Source: Brevibacillus sp. JNUCC-41 (GTDB lineage Bacteria; Bacillota; Bacilli; Bacillales; DSM-1321). Taken from it: a stretch of 64,000 bases of DNA. Below the pieces are notes generated by a model. That model did not search any database. It was given only the letters and a program-made list of their open reading frames with translations, and had not been told where the DNA came from. The stretch covers positions 4,001,501 through 4,065,500 of the forward strand of contig NZ_CP062163.1 of NCBI RefSeq assembly GCF_014844095.1. Reading direction: 5' to 3'. Of this stretch, positions 9,402 through 17,504 are shown in pieces (the first letter of the stretch is position 1; each line of letters opens with the position of its first letter). A program made the position numbers and the translations under genes.

Positions 9402-9418
9402 TTGGAAGCGCTGCCAAT
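9402..9418. promoter_or_regulatory. Catabolite-responsive element (cre) before the MFS/dehydrogenase operon
   Basis: TTGGAAGCGCTGCCAAT matches the CcpA consensus WTGNAANCGNWNNCAWW at every fixed position and is nearly palindromic. It lies 34 bases before the transporter start, in the expected promoter region. CcpA-dependent glucose repression is the natural reading. A local LacI-type regulator using the same kind of site cannot be excluded. Confidence 0.75.
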
Positions 9419-9451
9419 TACGGCGTTTTATATAACAAGGGGGGAAAAGGT

Positions 9452-10750
9452 ATGGAAGCAAAAATGGAAACAAAGCAAGAAAAGCCATTGAATATTGGCC
9501 GGAAATTTCGATGGACCGTCGTCATCTGGTTATTGATTGGGGGAATAATCAACTATCTAGATCGGGCTAACCTCTCCATCGCAGCTCCCGAAATGATGAA
9601 GGATCTCGGACTAAGCGTTACCGAAATCGGGTTATTGGGAACCTTTTTTTCTTGGAGTTATGCATTAATGCAGCTTCCTTCCGGCTGGCTGATTGATCGG
9701 TTCGGGACCAAAAAGGTGTATACAATTGCTCTGATTTGGTGGAGCGGTGCGACCATTTTAACCGGAGCCGTTCATAAAATGAGTTCATTTATTGCTGCAC
9801 GGATTTTACTTGGAGTGGGAGAAGCACCGTGTTTTCCGACGATGGCTAAGATCACTTCGTATTGGTTTCCAAAAAAAGAACGAGGTTTGGCAACTGGAAT
9901 TTGGGATTCTTCGTCCAAATGGGGACCAGCCATTGCACCGCCAATTCTCGTTTTCATCATGGTGACTTTTGGGTGGAGAGCGCTGTTTTATATAACGGGT
10001 GTGATCGGCATCATCTTTGCGATCGGTTTTGTTATTTTTTATAAAAATCCTGAAAAAAGCCAAAAACTTTCCAAGGAGGAATTTGATTACATTAAGTCGG
10101 AAGGCGGTGGAGTGGAGCAAGGCATTCAATCATCAAAAATAAAATGGGGTTCGTTATTTAAATATCGAAGCGTGTGGGGGATGATTCTGGGCTTCTTCTG
10201 TACCATTTGGATCTGGAATATTTTCCTTGTCTTCCTTCCCCTTTATTTGTTTGATGTTCATCATGTTTCACTTAAAGAAATGGGTATATATGCTGGTATT
10301 CCTTGGCTTGGCGGAATCTTTGGCAATATTTTCGGAGGATATCTTACTAAAAAATGGGTGGACAAGGGAATTACTACACCTATTAAAGCAAAGCGTGCCT
10401 TAATCAGTGTATGTGCCATCTCGGCCGCTATCGTTGTATGTGCAGTTCCACTTGTCAAAGGGCTCGCCATCACCTTAACATTACTGACCCTTGCTCTTTG
10501 TTTTATTTCTGCCATTACAGGCAGTGCGTGGGCACTTGCCGGTGACATTGCTCCTCCTTCCATGGTTGCTTCCGTAGGTGCAATTCAGAATTTTGGCGGT
10601 TATTTTGGCGGAGCCTTTTCCCCTGTTGTGGCAGGCATGATAGTGGATGCAACTGGTTCGTACTCTCTCGCCTTTATATCTGGCGGGTTAATCGCCGGAT
10701 GCGCCGCAATCTGTTATTGGTTCATTGTAAAACATCCTATTCAAGAATAG
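9452..10750 (+). CDS. MFS anion:cation symporter (sugar-acid type)
   Basis: A 432-residue, 12-helix major facilitator of the anion:cation symporter (ACS) family, which imports organic anions such as glucarate, galactonate, tartrate or phthalate with H+. Family marks are INYLDRANLSIAAP in helix 1, the loop 2-3 motif GWLIDRFGTKKV, and RILLGVGEAPCFPTMAKITSYWFP in helices 4-5. The start ATG follows AAGGGGGG. The next gene is a 2-hydroxyacid dehydrogenase 24 bases downstream, so the pair probably imports and reduces or oxidises a hydroxy- or keto-sugar acid such as 2-ketogluconate. A cre site lies at 9402-9418. Substrate is inferred from context only. Confidence 0.85.
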   Translation: MEAKMETKQEKPLNIGRKFRWTVVIWLLIGGIINYLDRANLSIAAPEMMKDLGLSVTEIGLLGTFFSWSYALMQLPSGWLIDRFGTKKVYTIALIWWSGATILTGAVHKMSSFIAARILLGVGEAPCFPTMAKITSYWFPKKERGLATGIWDSSSKWGPAIAPPILVFIMVTFGWRALFYITGVIGIIFAIGFVIFYKNPEKSQKLSKEEFDYIKSEGGGVEQGIQSSKIKWGSLFKYRSVWGMILGFFCTIWIWNIFLVFLPLYLFDVHHVSLKEMGIYAGIPWLGGIFGNIFGGYLTKKWVDKGITTPIKAKRALISVCAISAAIVVCAVPLVKGLAITLTLLTLALCFISAITGSAWALAGDIAPPSMVASVGAIQNFGGYFGGAFSPVVAGMIVDATGSYSLAFISGGLIAGCAAICYWFIVKHPIQE

Positions 10751-10774
10751 GGTAACCGAGGAGGACATAAATTG

Positions 10775-11788
10775 ATGCCAAAAGTGTATATAGCAAGACC
10801 GGTACCGCCCGAGGTAGAGGCATTTATTTCGAAGTATTGCCAGTATGAAAAATGGAACGGCCCTGAACCAATCACCAGAAGCCAGCTGTTAAAGGAAATT
10901 TCCGATGTGGAGGGACTGCTCATCACCGGAGAAAAAATAGATGATGAATTACTGGACCATGCACCATGTCTAAAGACTGTCAGCAATATCTCGGTAGGCT
11001 ACAACAACTTTGATCTAGAGGCAATGAAAAAGAGAAGCATAATCGGTACAAATACACCTGATGTTCTCAATGAAACCGTGGCTGATTTAGCTTTAGCTTT
11101 AATGCTCTCCACCGCCCGGCGTATTCCGGAACTGGACAAGCTTGTAAAGGATGGCAAGTGGGGGAAAAAAGGCGATGAACCCCTCTTTGGCGTTGATGTT
11201 CATGGAAAAACATTGGGCATCATCGGTATGGGGAGAATTGGTGAATCTATTGCAAGACGATGCAAATTCGGTTTTAACATGGAAGTTTTGTATTATAATC
11301 GGCGAAGAAAATCCGAAGTGGAGGAAACGCTCAGTACAACCTACTCCTCTTTAGAGCACCTTTTACGGGAATCCGATTTCGTCCTTTTAATGGTCCCTTA
11401 TACTCCGGAGACAAGGCATCTTTTGGGACGGGAGCAATTCGCACTGATGAAAAAATCCGCGATCTTCATCAATACATCCCGCGGTCAGACGGTGGACGAA
11501 AAGGCCCTCATTGAAGCACTGCAAAATAAGGAAATCCTTGCAGCCGGTTTGGATGTATTTGAACAGGAACCCGTATCGCCTGACAATCCGCTTTTAGCCA
11601 TGCCGAACGTGGTTACCCTGCCGCATATAGGTTCAGCTACTTATCAAACACGATTTGACATGGCCATGCTTGCGGCGAAGAACCTCGTTGCAGCGGTTTC
11701 CGGAAGGGAGGTAAGCAATGTTGTCCCTGAATTGAAAGGGCTTCAGTCACTAAATAGTGAAAAATCATTAACACATAGAAAATATTAG
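10775..11788 (+). CDS. D-isomer-specific 2-hydroxyacid dehydrogenase (ketogluconate/glyoxylate reductase type)
   Basis: A 337-residue NAD(P)H-dependent enzyme that interconverts 2-oxo and D-2-hydroxy acids. The substrate domain carries SVGYNNFD. The Rossmann motif is GIIGMGRIGESIARR (about residues 148-162). The catalytic residues are Arg in NTSRGQTVDE, Glu in DVFEQEP and His in LPHIGSAT, which is the GyaR/GhrB/YvcT pattern. The ATG at 10775 is preferred over the adjacent TTG at 10772 because GAGGAGG ends 10 bases upstream, though both are possible. The C-terminus extends about 16 residues beyond the usual end (GLQSLNSEKSLTHRKY) and may be a drifted tail. It is coupled to the upstream sugar-acid transporter, so 2-ketogluconate is a fair guess. 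Confidence 0.88.
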   Translation: MPKVYIARPVPPEVEAFISKYCQYEKWNGPEPITRSQLLKEISDVEGLLITGEKIDDELLDHAPCLKTVSNISVGYNNFDLEAMKKRSIIGTNTPDVLNETVADLALALMLSTARRIPELDKLVKDGKWGKKGDEPLFGVDVHGKTLGIIGMGRIGESIARRCKFGFNMEVLYYNRRRKSEVEETLSTTYSSLEHLLRESDFVLLMVPYTPETRHLLGREQFALMKKSAIFINTSRGQTVDEKALIEALQNKEILAAGLDVFEQEPVSPDNPLLAMPNVVTLPHIGSATYQTRFDMAMLAAKNLVAAVSGREVSNVVPELKGLQSLNSEKSLTHRKY

Positions 11789-11909
11789 GTTGTCCAAGAC
11801 AATTTACAGGAATCGTTGATATTTTAACACTCATACCATTCATAAACTTAGATGAGGTAGATAGTTTTTTATTAAATGAAGGACATAAAAGAAAATTCGA
11901 TAAAATTTG

Positions 11910-11935
11910 GCATCCATTCATTTTGGATGCTTTTT
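11910..11935 (+). terminator. Terminator downstream of the hydroxyacid dehydrogenase
   Basis: GCATCC (11910-11915) pairs with GGATGC (11925-11930), followed by five T. Confidence 0.6.
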
Positions 11936-12267
11936 AAATGGGGAGAATAAATGTGTTCAAATTGACCCTGAATATTTTGTTCTACGGCACAATTCCTACC
12001 AACAAAATAAGACGTAGAAGCCTTGACCACGATAGCGTTTCAAAAGGAGGGATGATTATGTTTACAATTATCTAATAATTTATTGGGATATTACAAAGAT
12101 AGTTCACGGGTCCAAGAAAAGAATACGAGGTGATTAAGTAAGAGAAATAGGCTGCATGAACTACATAGTGACTATTAAAAATAATTCTGAAATAACTCCC
12201 AGTGTAGTTGTAATGATTTCAAGATTATTAGTAGAACTAGACATAATCTAAATAATTTGGTTCTTTT
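11936..12267. other. Intergenic region without a clear gene
   Basis: Only tiny frames are present. One (ATG 12155, about 31 codons ending at 12250) lacks a good ribosome site. Another has a strong AAAGGAGGG but stops after seven codons (about 12053-12076). I do not call either as a gene. Confidence 0.5.
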
Positions 12268-12414
12268 TCACTTCTTAAGTAAATTCAACAGTTTATCTAG
12301 TTCCTGGCTTTTATATAATGTTGTTGGGGCTGTAAAACCATAAATCATTCCTGTAGATATTAACTCTTTCCTCAATATCTCAATTTTTTCATTTAATTCT
12401 TCCATACTCTCCAA
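12268..12414 (-). CDS. Spo0E-like sporulation phosphatase (small)
   Basis: A 48-residue frame on the minus strand encodes a Spo0E-family aspartyl-phosphate phosphatase, which removes phosphate from Spo0A and delays sporulation. The family signature is intact: two short helices, the first LNEKIEILRKELI, then GFTAPTTLYKSQELDKLLN with the SQELD motif that inserts into the response-regulator active site. The start is placed at TTG 12414 because GAGGG lies 8 bases upstream. The later ATG at 12405 has its ribosome site too close. The gene stands alone. Many Bacillaceae carry several such genes. Confidence 0.85.
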   Translation of the reverse strand: MESMEELNEKIEILRKELISTGMIYGFTAPTTLYKSQELDKLLNLLKK

Positions 12415-12886
12415 TGCAGAATCCCTCAAGTACTTTCATTTTTTATTATGAAACCATTATTACATAAATTAGGATGCTTTTAAATAAAAAGTGAGTGATT
12501 ACTCATAAAATATTGGAGCATTCGTTAGTTTGATTCCGGACCTTGCTTTTATTCTACTAATTCGCAGACTTCATTAGACTTACTTAAACAGATTATAAGT
12601 TTATTAAAGATTTTTCATTGTAAAAATAACCCATGGCAGTTATTTGTAACGATTAAATAAATGATTCATGAAGAAAAAATAGGCCGAAAGACTGTCTTTA
12701 TATGGAAAAGTTTGTAGGACTATGTAAATGTATGAGTGAATCAGATCTTTTTTAATGTTTAAAGAGATCCATAAGTCCTGCATGAAAATCCCTAATTGGA
12801 AATTTGTTGATTTACATTTATTCATATACCTTTAAAAGGGCCATACTATACTTGAACCAGATTCAAATAATAGGAGGGAAAGATCA
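12415..12886. other. Intergenic region before phoD
   Basis: About 470 bases with no supported gene. The right end should hold the phoD promoter and a possible PhoP-binding region (listed separately). Confidence 0.5.
12803..12849 (+). promoter_or_regulatory. Possible PhoP box and promoter of phoD
   Basis: TTTGTT (12803), TTTACA (12811) and TTCATA (12821) are spaced about 8 to 10 bases apart. They loosely follow the tandem TTHACA repeats bound by PhoP in Bacillus. TACTAT at 12844-12849 could be the -10. The match is weak, and the call leans on the function of the downstream genes. Confidence 0.35.
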
Positions 12887-14629
12887 ATGAATAATGAAAG
12901 AGCAATGGATGATTTAATTAAGAATTGGAGCGAATTAGGTAAGAACATGGACCGCCGAAACTTTATCCAGGGAGCAAGTAAGCTTGCCGGACTTTCATTA
13001 GGTCTTGCCCTTGCCCAATCAATGGGTGGCATTGAAGTGAATGCTGCCCCGAAATTCAGTGATTATCCATTTACTCTCGGTGTAGCTTCAGGTGATCCGC
13101 TTTCTGACAGTGTAGTTTTATGGACAAGGTTGGCACCTGATCCGTTGAATGGCGGAGGAATGCCAAAAGAAGCCATTTCCGTTAAATGGGAAGTGGCAAA
13201 GGATGAGAATTTCAGAAAGATTGTCCAGCAAGGCAAGGAAATAGCCAGGCCGGAACTTGGCCACTCCGTTCATGTGGAAGTAAGCGGGTTAAAACCTGAT
13301 AAGGTCTATTTTTACCGTTTTAAAAGCGGAGGGGAAGTAAGTCAGACTGGGAAAACGAAAACACTTCCGCCAATAGGTTCAAGTGTATCGAGCTTGTCAT
13401 TCGCGTTTGTTTCATGCCAGCAATTTGAGCATGGTTATTATACGGCCTATAAACATTTGGCAAAAGAAGATTTGGATATTGTCTTTCACCTTGGCGATTA
13501 TATATATGAATATGGACCAAATGAATATGTTTCTTCTTCAGGTAATGTACGTGTACATAGTGGTCCAGAAATCATCACGCTTGAGGATTATCGTAATAGG
13601 TACGCACAATACCGCTCTGATACCCATTTAAAAGCGGCACACGCAGCTTTCCCATGGGTCGTGACTTGGGATGATCATGAAGTTGAAAACAATTATGCAA
13701 ATGTCATCCCGGAAAAAGGACAATCCGTAGAAGCATTCATCAAGAGAAGGGCCGCCGCCTATCAAGCTTACTATGAGCATATGCCCCTTCGTAAATCATC
13801 TTTGCCCAAGGGAGCGGATATGCGGTTATACAGAAATTTCACATATGGCGATCTGGCCTCTTTCTTTGTATTGGACTCCCGTCAATACCGGGATGATCAG
13901 GCAAACGGCGATGGAAGTTCCCCGCAAACGCCTGAGTCACTTGATCCGAAACGGACATTGCTAGGTCCAGAGCAGGAACAGTGGTTAACTGACAATCTAT
14001 CAAGATCAAATACGAAGTGGAACGTTTTGCCTCAGCAGATTTTCTTTGCACAAAGGAATTATGGAACACCAACCGCTCCCAAATTCAGCATGGATTCCTG
14101 GGATGGATACCCGGCTGCTCGCGATCGTTTAATTGATGTAATCAAAAGAAACAATCTGGAAAATCTGGTCGTGTTGACGGGTGATGTACATGCAAGCTGG
14201 GCAGCCAACCTAAAGGCGGATTTCGATGATCCAAATTCAAAGATATTCGGTGTGGAGTTTGTCGGAACCTCCATCACATCTGGTGGAAATGGAGCGGATA
14301 AGCGTGCAGATACGGATAAAATACTAAGTCAGAATCCACATATAAAGTTCTTTAATGATTACCGGGGATATGTCCGTTGCAAAGTAACCCCAGAACAATG
14401 GAAGGCGGATTACCGAGTAGTCCCATTCGTGACAGAACCAGGTGCGGACATTTCGACAAGAGCATCCTTTGTTTTTGATAAGGATCAAACAGGGCTGCGA
14501 AAGGTTGCATCAGCAGCAGTTATGGAAGGTGTACAAAAAACGAACGAAGTCGAGGAAGATCGGACACGTGCCCATAATCGCGCACATGAAAAACAAAGAA
14601 TGAAAAAGCAAGGGAAAATGATTAATTGA
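12887..14629 (+). CDS. phoD: Secreted phosphodiesterase/alkaline phosphatase PhoD (Tat substrate)
   Basis: A 580-residue metallophosphatase of the PhoD family that releases phosphate from phosphodiesters such as teichoic acid outside the cell. The N-terminus holds a twin-arginine signal: DRRNFIQGASK at about residues 24-34, a hydrophobic stretch SLGLALAQ, and a likely cleavage after VNAA. The catalytic core shows FVSCQQFE (Cys and metal ligands), HLGDYIYEYG, WDDHEVENNY and VVLTGDVHASW, all Fe/Ca-binding motifs of PhoD. The tail is rich in charged residues. It is followed by tatA and tatC, the order seen in B. subtilis phoD-tatAd-tatCd, where the dedicated Tat pair exports PhoD. Likely induced by phosphate starvation through PhoPR. 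Confidence 0.95.
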   Translation: MNNERAMDDLIKNWSELGKNMDRRNFIQGASKLAGLSLGLALAQSMGGIEVNAAPKFSDYPFTLGVASGDPLSDSVVLWTRLAPDPLNGGGMPKEAISVKWEVAKDENFRKIVQQGKEIARPELGHSVHVEVSGLKPDKVYFYRFKSGGEVSQTGKTKTLPPIGSSVSSLSFAFVSCQQFEHGYYTAYKHLAKEDLDIVFHLGDYIYEYGPNEYVSSSGNVRVHSGPEIITLEDYRNRYAQYRSDTHLKAAHAAFPWVVTWDDHEVENNYANVIPEKGQSVEAFIKRRAAAYQAYYEHMPLRKSSLPKGADMRLYRNFTYGDLASFFVLDSRQYRDDQANGDGSSPQTPESLDPKRTLLGPEQEQWLTDNLSRSNTKWNVLPQQIFFAQRNYGTPTAPKFSMDSWDGYPAARDRLIDVIKRNNLENLVVLTGDVHASWAANLKADFDDPNSKIFGVEFVGTSITSGGNGADKRADTDKILSQNPHIKFFNDYRGYVRCKVTPEQWKADYRVVPFVTEPGADISTRASFVFDKDQTGLRKVASAAVMEGVQKTNEVEEDRTRAHNRAHEKQRMKKQGKMIN

Positions 14630-14699
14630 TAGCGAACGATAATGATGCTTGATAAGAATATAGCGAAGAAAAATGAGAAAATCAGAGGAGTGAATAAGG

Positions 14700-14912
14700 A
14701 TGCTTTCAAATATAGGAATACCAGGTTTGGTGATTGTCCTCGTAATTGCACTGATTATTTTTGGACCGTCTAAGCTGCCGGAAATCGGCCGTGCCTTTGG
14801 CCGGACATTGTCCGAATTCAAAAGTGCAACAAAAGGATTGGTGAATGATTCAGAAAAAGAGGATGAAAACGAGAATAAAGCCGCATTAAGAGCTGTAAAA
14901 AAAGAAGGGTGA
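14700..14912 (+). CDS. tatA: Twin-arginine translocase subunit TatA
   Basis: A 70-residue TatA/E protein. It has one N-terminal membrane helix ([24 protein letters not shown]) with the conserved FGPSKLP hinge, an amphipathic helix ([17 protein letters not shown]), and an acidic-basic tail. It polymerises with TatC to move folded proteins across the membrane. The gene sits 70 bases after phoD and about 110 before tatC, matching the TatAd position of B. subtilis. The start ATG follows AGAGGAGTG. A hairpin at about 14924-14945 (GCGGGCG with CGCCTGC) lies between tatA and tatC and may tune their ratio. Confidence 0.94.
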   Translation: MLSNIGIPGLVIVLVIALIIFGPSKLPEIGRAFGRTLSEFKSATKGLVNDSEKEDENENKAALRAVKKEG

Positions 14913-15025
14913 AGTAAATGAAATATAGCGGGCGGAAAGACTCGCCTGCTTCTTTTCATGAAAAGAGTTCGAGGGGAAGTGCTATTTGCAATCGTGCAAG
15001 AAATATCTAAAAAGGAGGAGTGAAG

Positions 15026-15760
15026 GTGGAAAGTAAGGATTTACAAGTTATTGAACATATGGAAGAGCTCCGAAGCAGAATCATTAAAACGCTGATAGGT
15101 TTTCTGGCTTTTTTCATAGTGAGTTTCATATTCGTACAGGATATTTATGAACTGCTCATTAAGGATTTGGATGGAAAGCTTGCTGTGCTCGGACCAAGTG
15201 AGATCCTATGGGTATACATGATTATCGCTGCGGTTTGTGCAATAGCTGCAACGATTCCGCTAGCAGCCTATCAGTTATGGCGTTTTGTGGCTCCAGCGCT
15301 GAAACCGGAAGAGAGAAGAGTTACATTTCGGTTCATACCCGGACTCTTCATTCTATTCATCACAGGTATCTCATTTGGATATTTTGTGTTGTTTCCAATC
15401 GTGCTGGGTTTCCTCACTTCCCTATCGGCCGGGCAGTTCGAGATGATGTTCACAGCGGAAAAGTATTTTCGGTTCATGATTAATTTGATCTTACCTTTCG
15501 GGGTTTTATTCGAGATGCCGCTTGTGGTCATGTTCCTGACCAGATTAGGCATCATCAATCCAACAGTGTTGAAAAAGTCTCGTAAGATTTCTTATTTCGT
15601 CCTGGTTGTCATCTCGGTCCTGATTACGCCTCCAGATATAATTTCGGACATTTTGGTCATCGTCCCTTTGCTTGTGCTTTATGAAGTGAGTGTACAGCTG
15701 TCCAATATGGTTTACCGAAAGAGGCTAATGAAAGATGAGGCAGCCTTACCTGTTACATGA
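15026..15760 (+). CDS. tatC: Twin-arginine translocase receptor TatC
   Basis: A 244-residue, six-helix membrane protein that binds twin-arginine signal peptides and starts Tat export. Signatures include HMEELRSRII at the N-terminus, LAVLGPSEILWVYM, FRFMINLILPFGVLFEMPLVV and LITPPDIISD near the end, very close to B. subtilis TatCd. The start is placed at GTG 15026, seven bases after AAAGGAGG. The in-frame GTG at 15020 touches the ribosome site and is unlikely. A strong terminator follows at 15813-15844. With phoD and tatA it forms a self-contained export unit. Confidence 0.94.
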   Translation: MESKDLQVIEHMEELRSRIIKTLIGFLAFFIVSFIFVQDIYELLIKDLDGKLAVLGPSEILWVYMIIAAVCAIAATIPLAAYQLWRFVAPALKPEERRVTFRFIPGLFILFITGISFGYFVLFPIVLGFLTSLSAGQFEMMFTAEKYFRFMINLILPFGVLFEMPLVVMFLTRLGIINPTVLKKSRKISYFVLVVISVLITPPDIISDILVIVPLLVLYEVSVQLSNMVYRKRLMKDEAALPVT

Positions 15761-15812
15761 AATGGTATCCACAACCTAAGAAACATTTCTTGGGAAATAG
15801 TCATTGAACACT

Positions 15813-15844
15813 AAAAAGTTGAGGGGCATATCCCTCAACTTTTT
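15813..15844. terminator. Bidirectional terminator after tatC
   Basis: A 13-bp perfect stem (AAAAAGTTGAGGG at 15813-15825 with its complement at 15832-15844) has T runs on both strands. It serves tatC and the convergent MHS transporter. Confidence 0.88.
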
Positions 15845-15882
15845 TATTGCGCAATAATAATTGATGGAAATAATTTGATCAT

Positions 15883-17211
15883 TTATCCTTTTTTTATCAT
15901 AGCTTCAGACTTTATATTTGGAGTGGATTTAAGTTTTTTGTTATTACCAATCCACCAAACCGATATTGCGCTTACTAAACCAGCAAAAGCGACATACAAG
16001 CTTAGTAAAATGGGAGATCCATTATTATAACCTAATAATGCAGTGGCAATGATAGGAGTCAAACCACTTGCGAAAATCCCTGAAAATTGATATACGAAAG
16101 ACATCCCAGTGTATCTGACAGGAGCATCGAATAGCTCTGCAAATAAAGCAGCCTCAGGCCCATAAACAGATGAATAAAAGATTCCCAGAGGGATGATGAG
16201 AGCCAACCAGATTACAAGGGTGCTGCCATTACTGTTCGACATTATCCAAAAAGCAGGTAGTGCAGAAAGTCCTGTTACAAGACTACCAATTAAATAGGTT
16301 CGAGTTCTTCCAAGCCGGTCAGATACATGACCGAAGATAGGAATGAAAAAGCACATGACAAATGCTGCTGCGGACACACCGAGTAATGCCTCGGTACGTG
16401 ATAGATCAAGGGAGTTGGTTAAATAGGTAATTGAAAATACACCCATAACATTAAAGAACACGCCGTCTATATATCTTGCACCCATGCCAGCCAGTACATT
16501 ACCAGTATTATTTTTCCACATGTCCTTTATAGGCATGTTAGATTCTATGTTATTTTCCTTCACTTTCTTAAACTCAGGCGATTCAGAAACATTAAGTCGA
16601 ATCCATAAACCAAGGAATATCAATATGGAACTAAGCGCAAAAGCTGTTCGCCATCCCCATGACATGAACTGACTGTCAGATAAAGTAGAAGAAAGTACTC
16701 CCACAACCCCAGATGCCAAAAGCAAGCCTATTGATAGTCCAATTTGAGGCAAACTTGCATATAGCCCCCTTTTTTTTATGGGTGCATGTTCAAAAGTCAT
16801 TAGTACAGCACCGCCCCATTCACCGCCAAGGCCAATCCCTTGCAATATTCTTAAGATAAGCAAGCAGATAGGAGCCCAGATGCCAATTTGGTTGTAAGTG
16901 GGTATAAGGGCAATTAATACAGTACTCCCGCCCATAATGCCTAAACTGGTTATCAACATGCTTTTCCGACCGATTTTGTCTCCGAAATGACCAAAAATTA
17001 ATCCTCCCACCGGTCGGGCTATGAACCCCACAGCAAAGGTGGCATAGGCTAACAAAGTGGATACGATCGGATCATCAGTAGGAAAGTATAGCTTATTGAA
17101 TACAATTCCAGCGACTACACCGTAAAGGAAAAAGTCATACCACTCAATCGTTGAACCAATGAGACTAGCCCCCACCACACGTGAGAGTGTTTTACCCTTT
17201 TTTATTTCCAT
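15883..17211 (-). CDS. MFS metabolite:H+ symporter (MHS family)
   Basis: A 442-residue, 12-helix transporter of the metabolite:H+ symporter family (ProP, ShiA, KgtP relatives) that imports carboxylic or aromatic acids with protons. Marks are GSTIEWYDFFLYG in helix 1, GHFGDKIGRKSML in loop 2-3, and RILQGIGLGGEWGGAVL in helix 4-5. The start ATG at 17211 is preceded by GGGAGG on the minus strand. It lies 293 bases downstream of the iron alcohol dehydrogenase on the same strand, and the divergent sigma-54 activator at 18888 probably controls both. The substrate is unknown; the dehydrogenase neighbour suggests a hydroxy acid or an alcohol-derived acid. Confidence 0.85.
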   Translation of the reverse strand: MEIKKGKTLSRVVGASLIGSTIEWYDFFLYGVVAGIVFNKLYFPTDDPIVSTLLAYATFAVGFIARPVGGLIFGHFGDKIGRKSMLITSLGIMGGSTVLIALIPTYNQIGIWAPICLLILRILQGIGLGGEWGGAVLMTFEHAPIKKRGLYASLPQIGLSIGLLLASGVVGVLSSTLSDSQFMSWGWRTAFALSSILIFLGLWIRLNVSESPEFKKVKENNIESNMPIKDMWKNNTGNVLAGMGARYIDGVFFNVMGVFSITYLTNSLDLSRTEALLGVSAAAFVMCFFIPIFGHVSDRLGRTRTYLIGSLVTGLSALPAFWIMSNSNGSTLVIWLALIIPLGIFYSSVYGPEAALFAELFDAPVRYTGMSFVYQFSGIFASGLTPIIATALLGYNNGSPILLSLYVAFAGLVSAISVWWIGNNKKLKSTPNIKSEAMIKKG

Positions 17212-17504
17212 CTCTTTTCCTCCCTAATATTGATAAATTCATAAAAATGGTAGAAATATGAAGAGGGGAACAATAAAGTATTCAATTATATTTCCATAAA
17301 TATTAATTTGAGTGGGGGACAATATGATCGATATATTTACTAGTTCCTGATAACCCTAATAGTGGATTTGGAATTGTTTTCAATATGCTTTCTTAAGCAG
17401 TAAGTTTTATTTGTGAATGTATTTATTTAGATCAACTTTTGGGCACTTCAATTAAAGTTAAAACTTTCAGGTTAGCCGGATAGTATGCGCTTTCATTTTT
17501 TGTA
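17212..17504. other. Gap between the MHS transporter and the alcohol dehydrogenase
   Basis: No gene, clear terminator or -24/-12 promoter was found on the minus strand. The two genes may therefore be read as one transcript. Confidence 0.45.

Noticed and set aside
12155..12250. Short plus-strand frame starting MNYIVTIKNN
   Set aside because: Poor ribosome site, no relatives recognised, and only about 31 codons.
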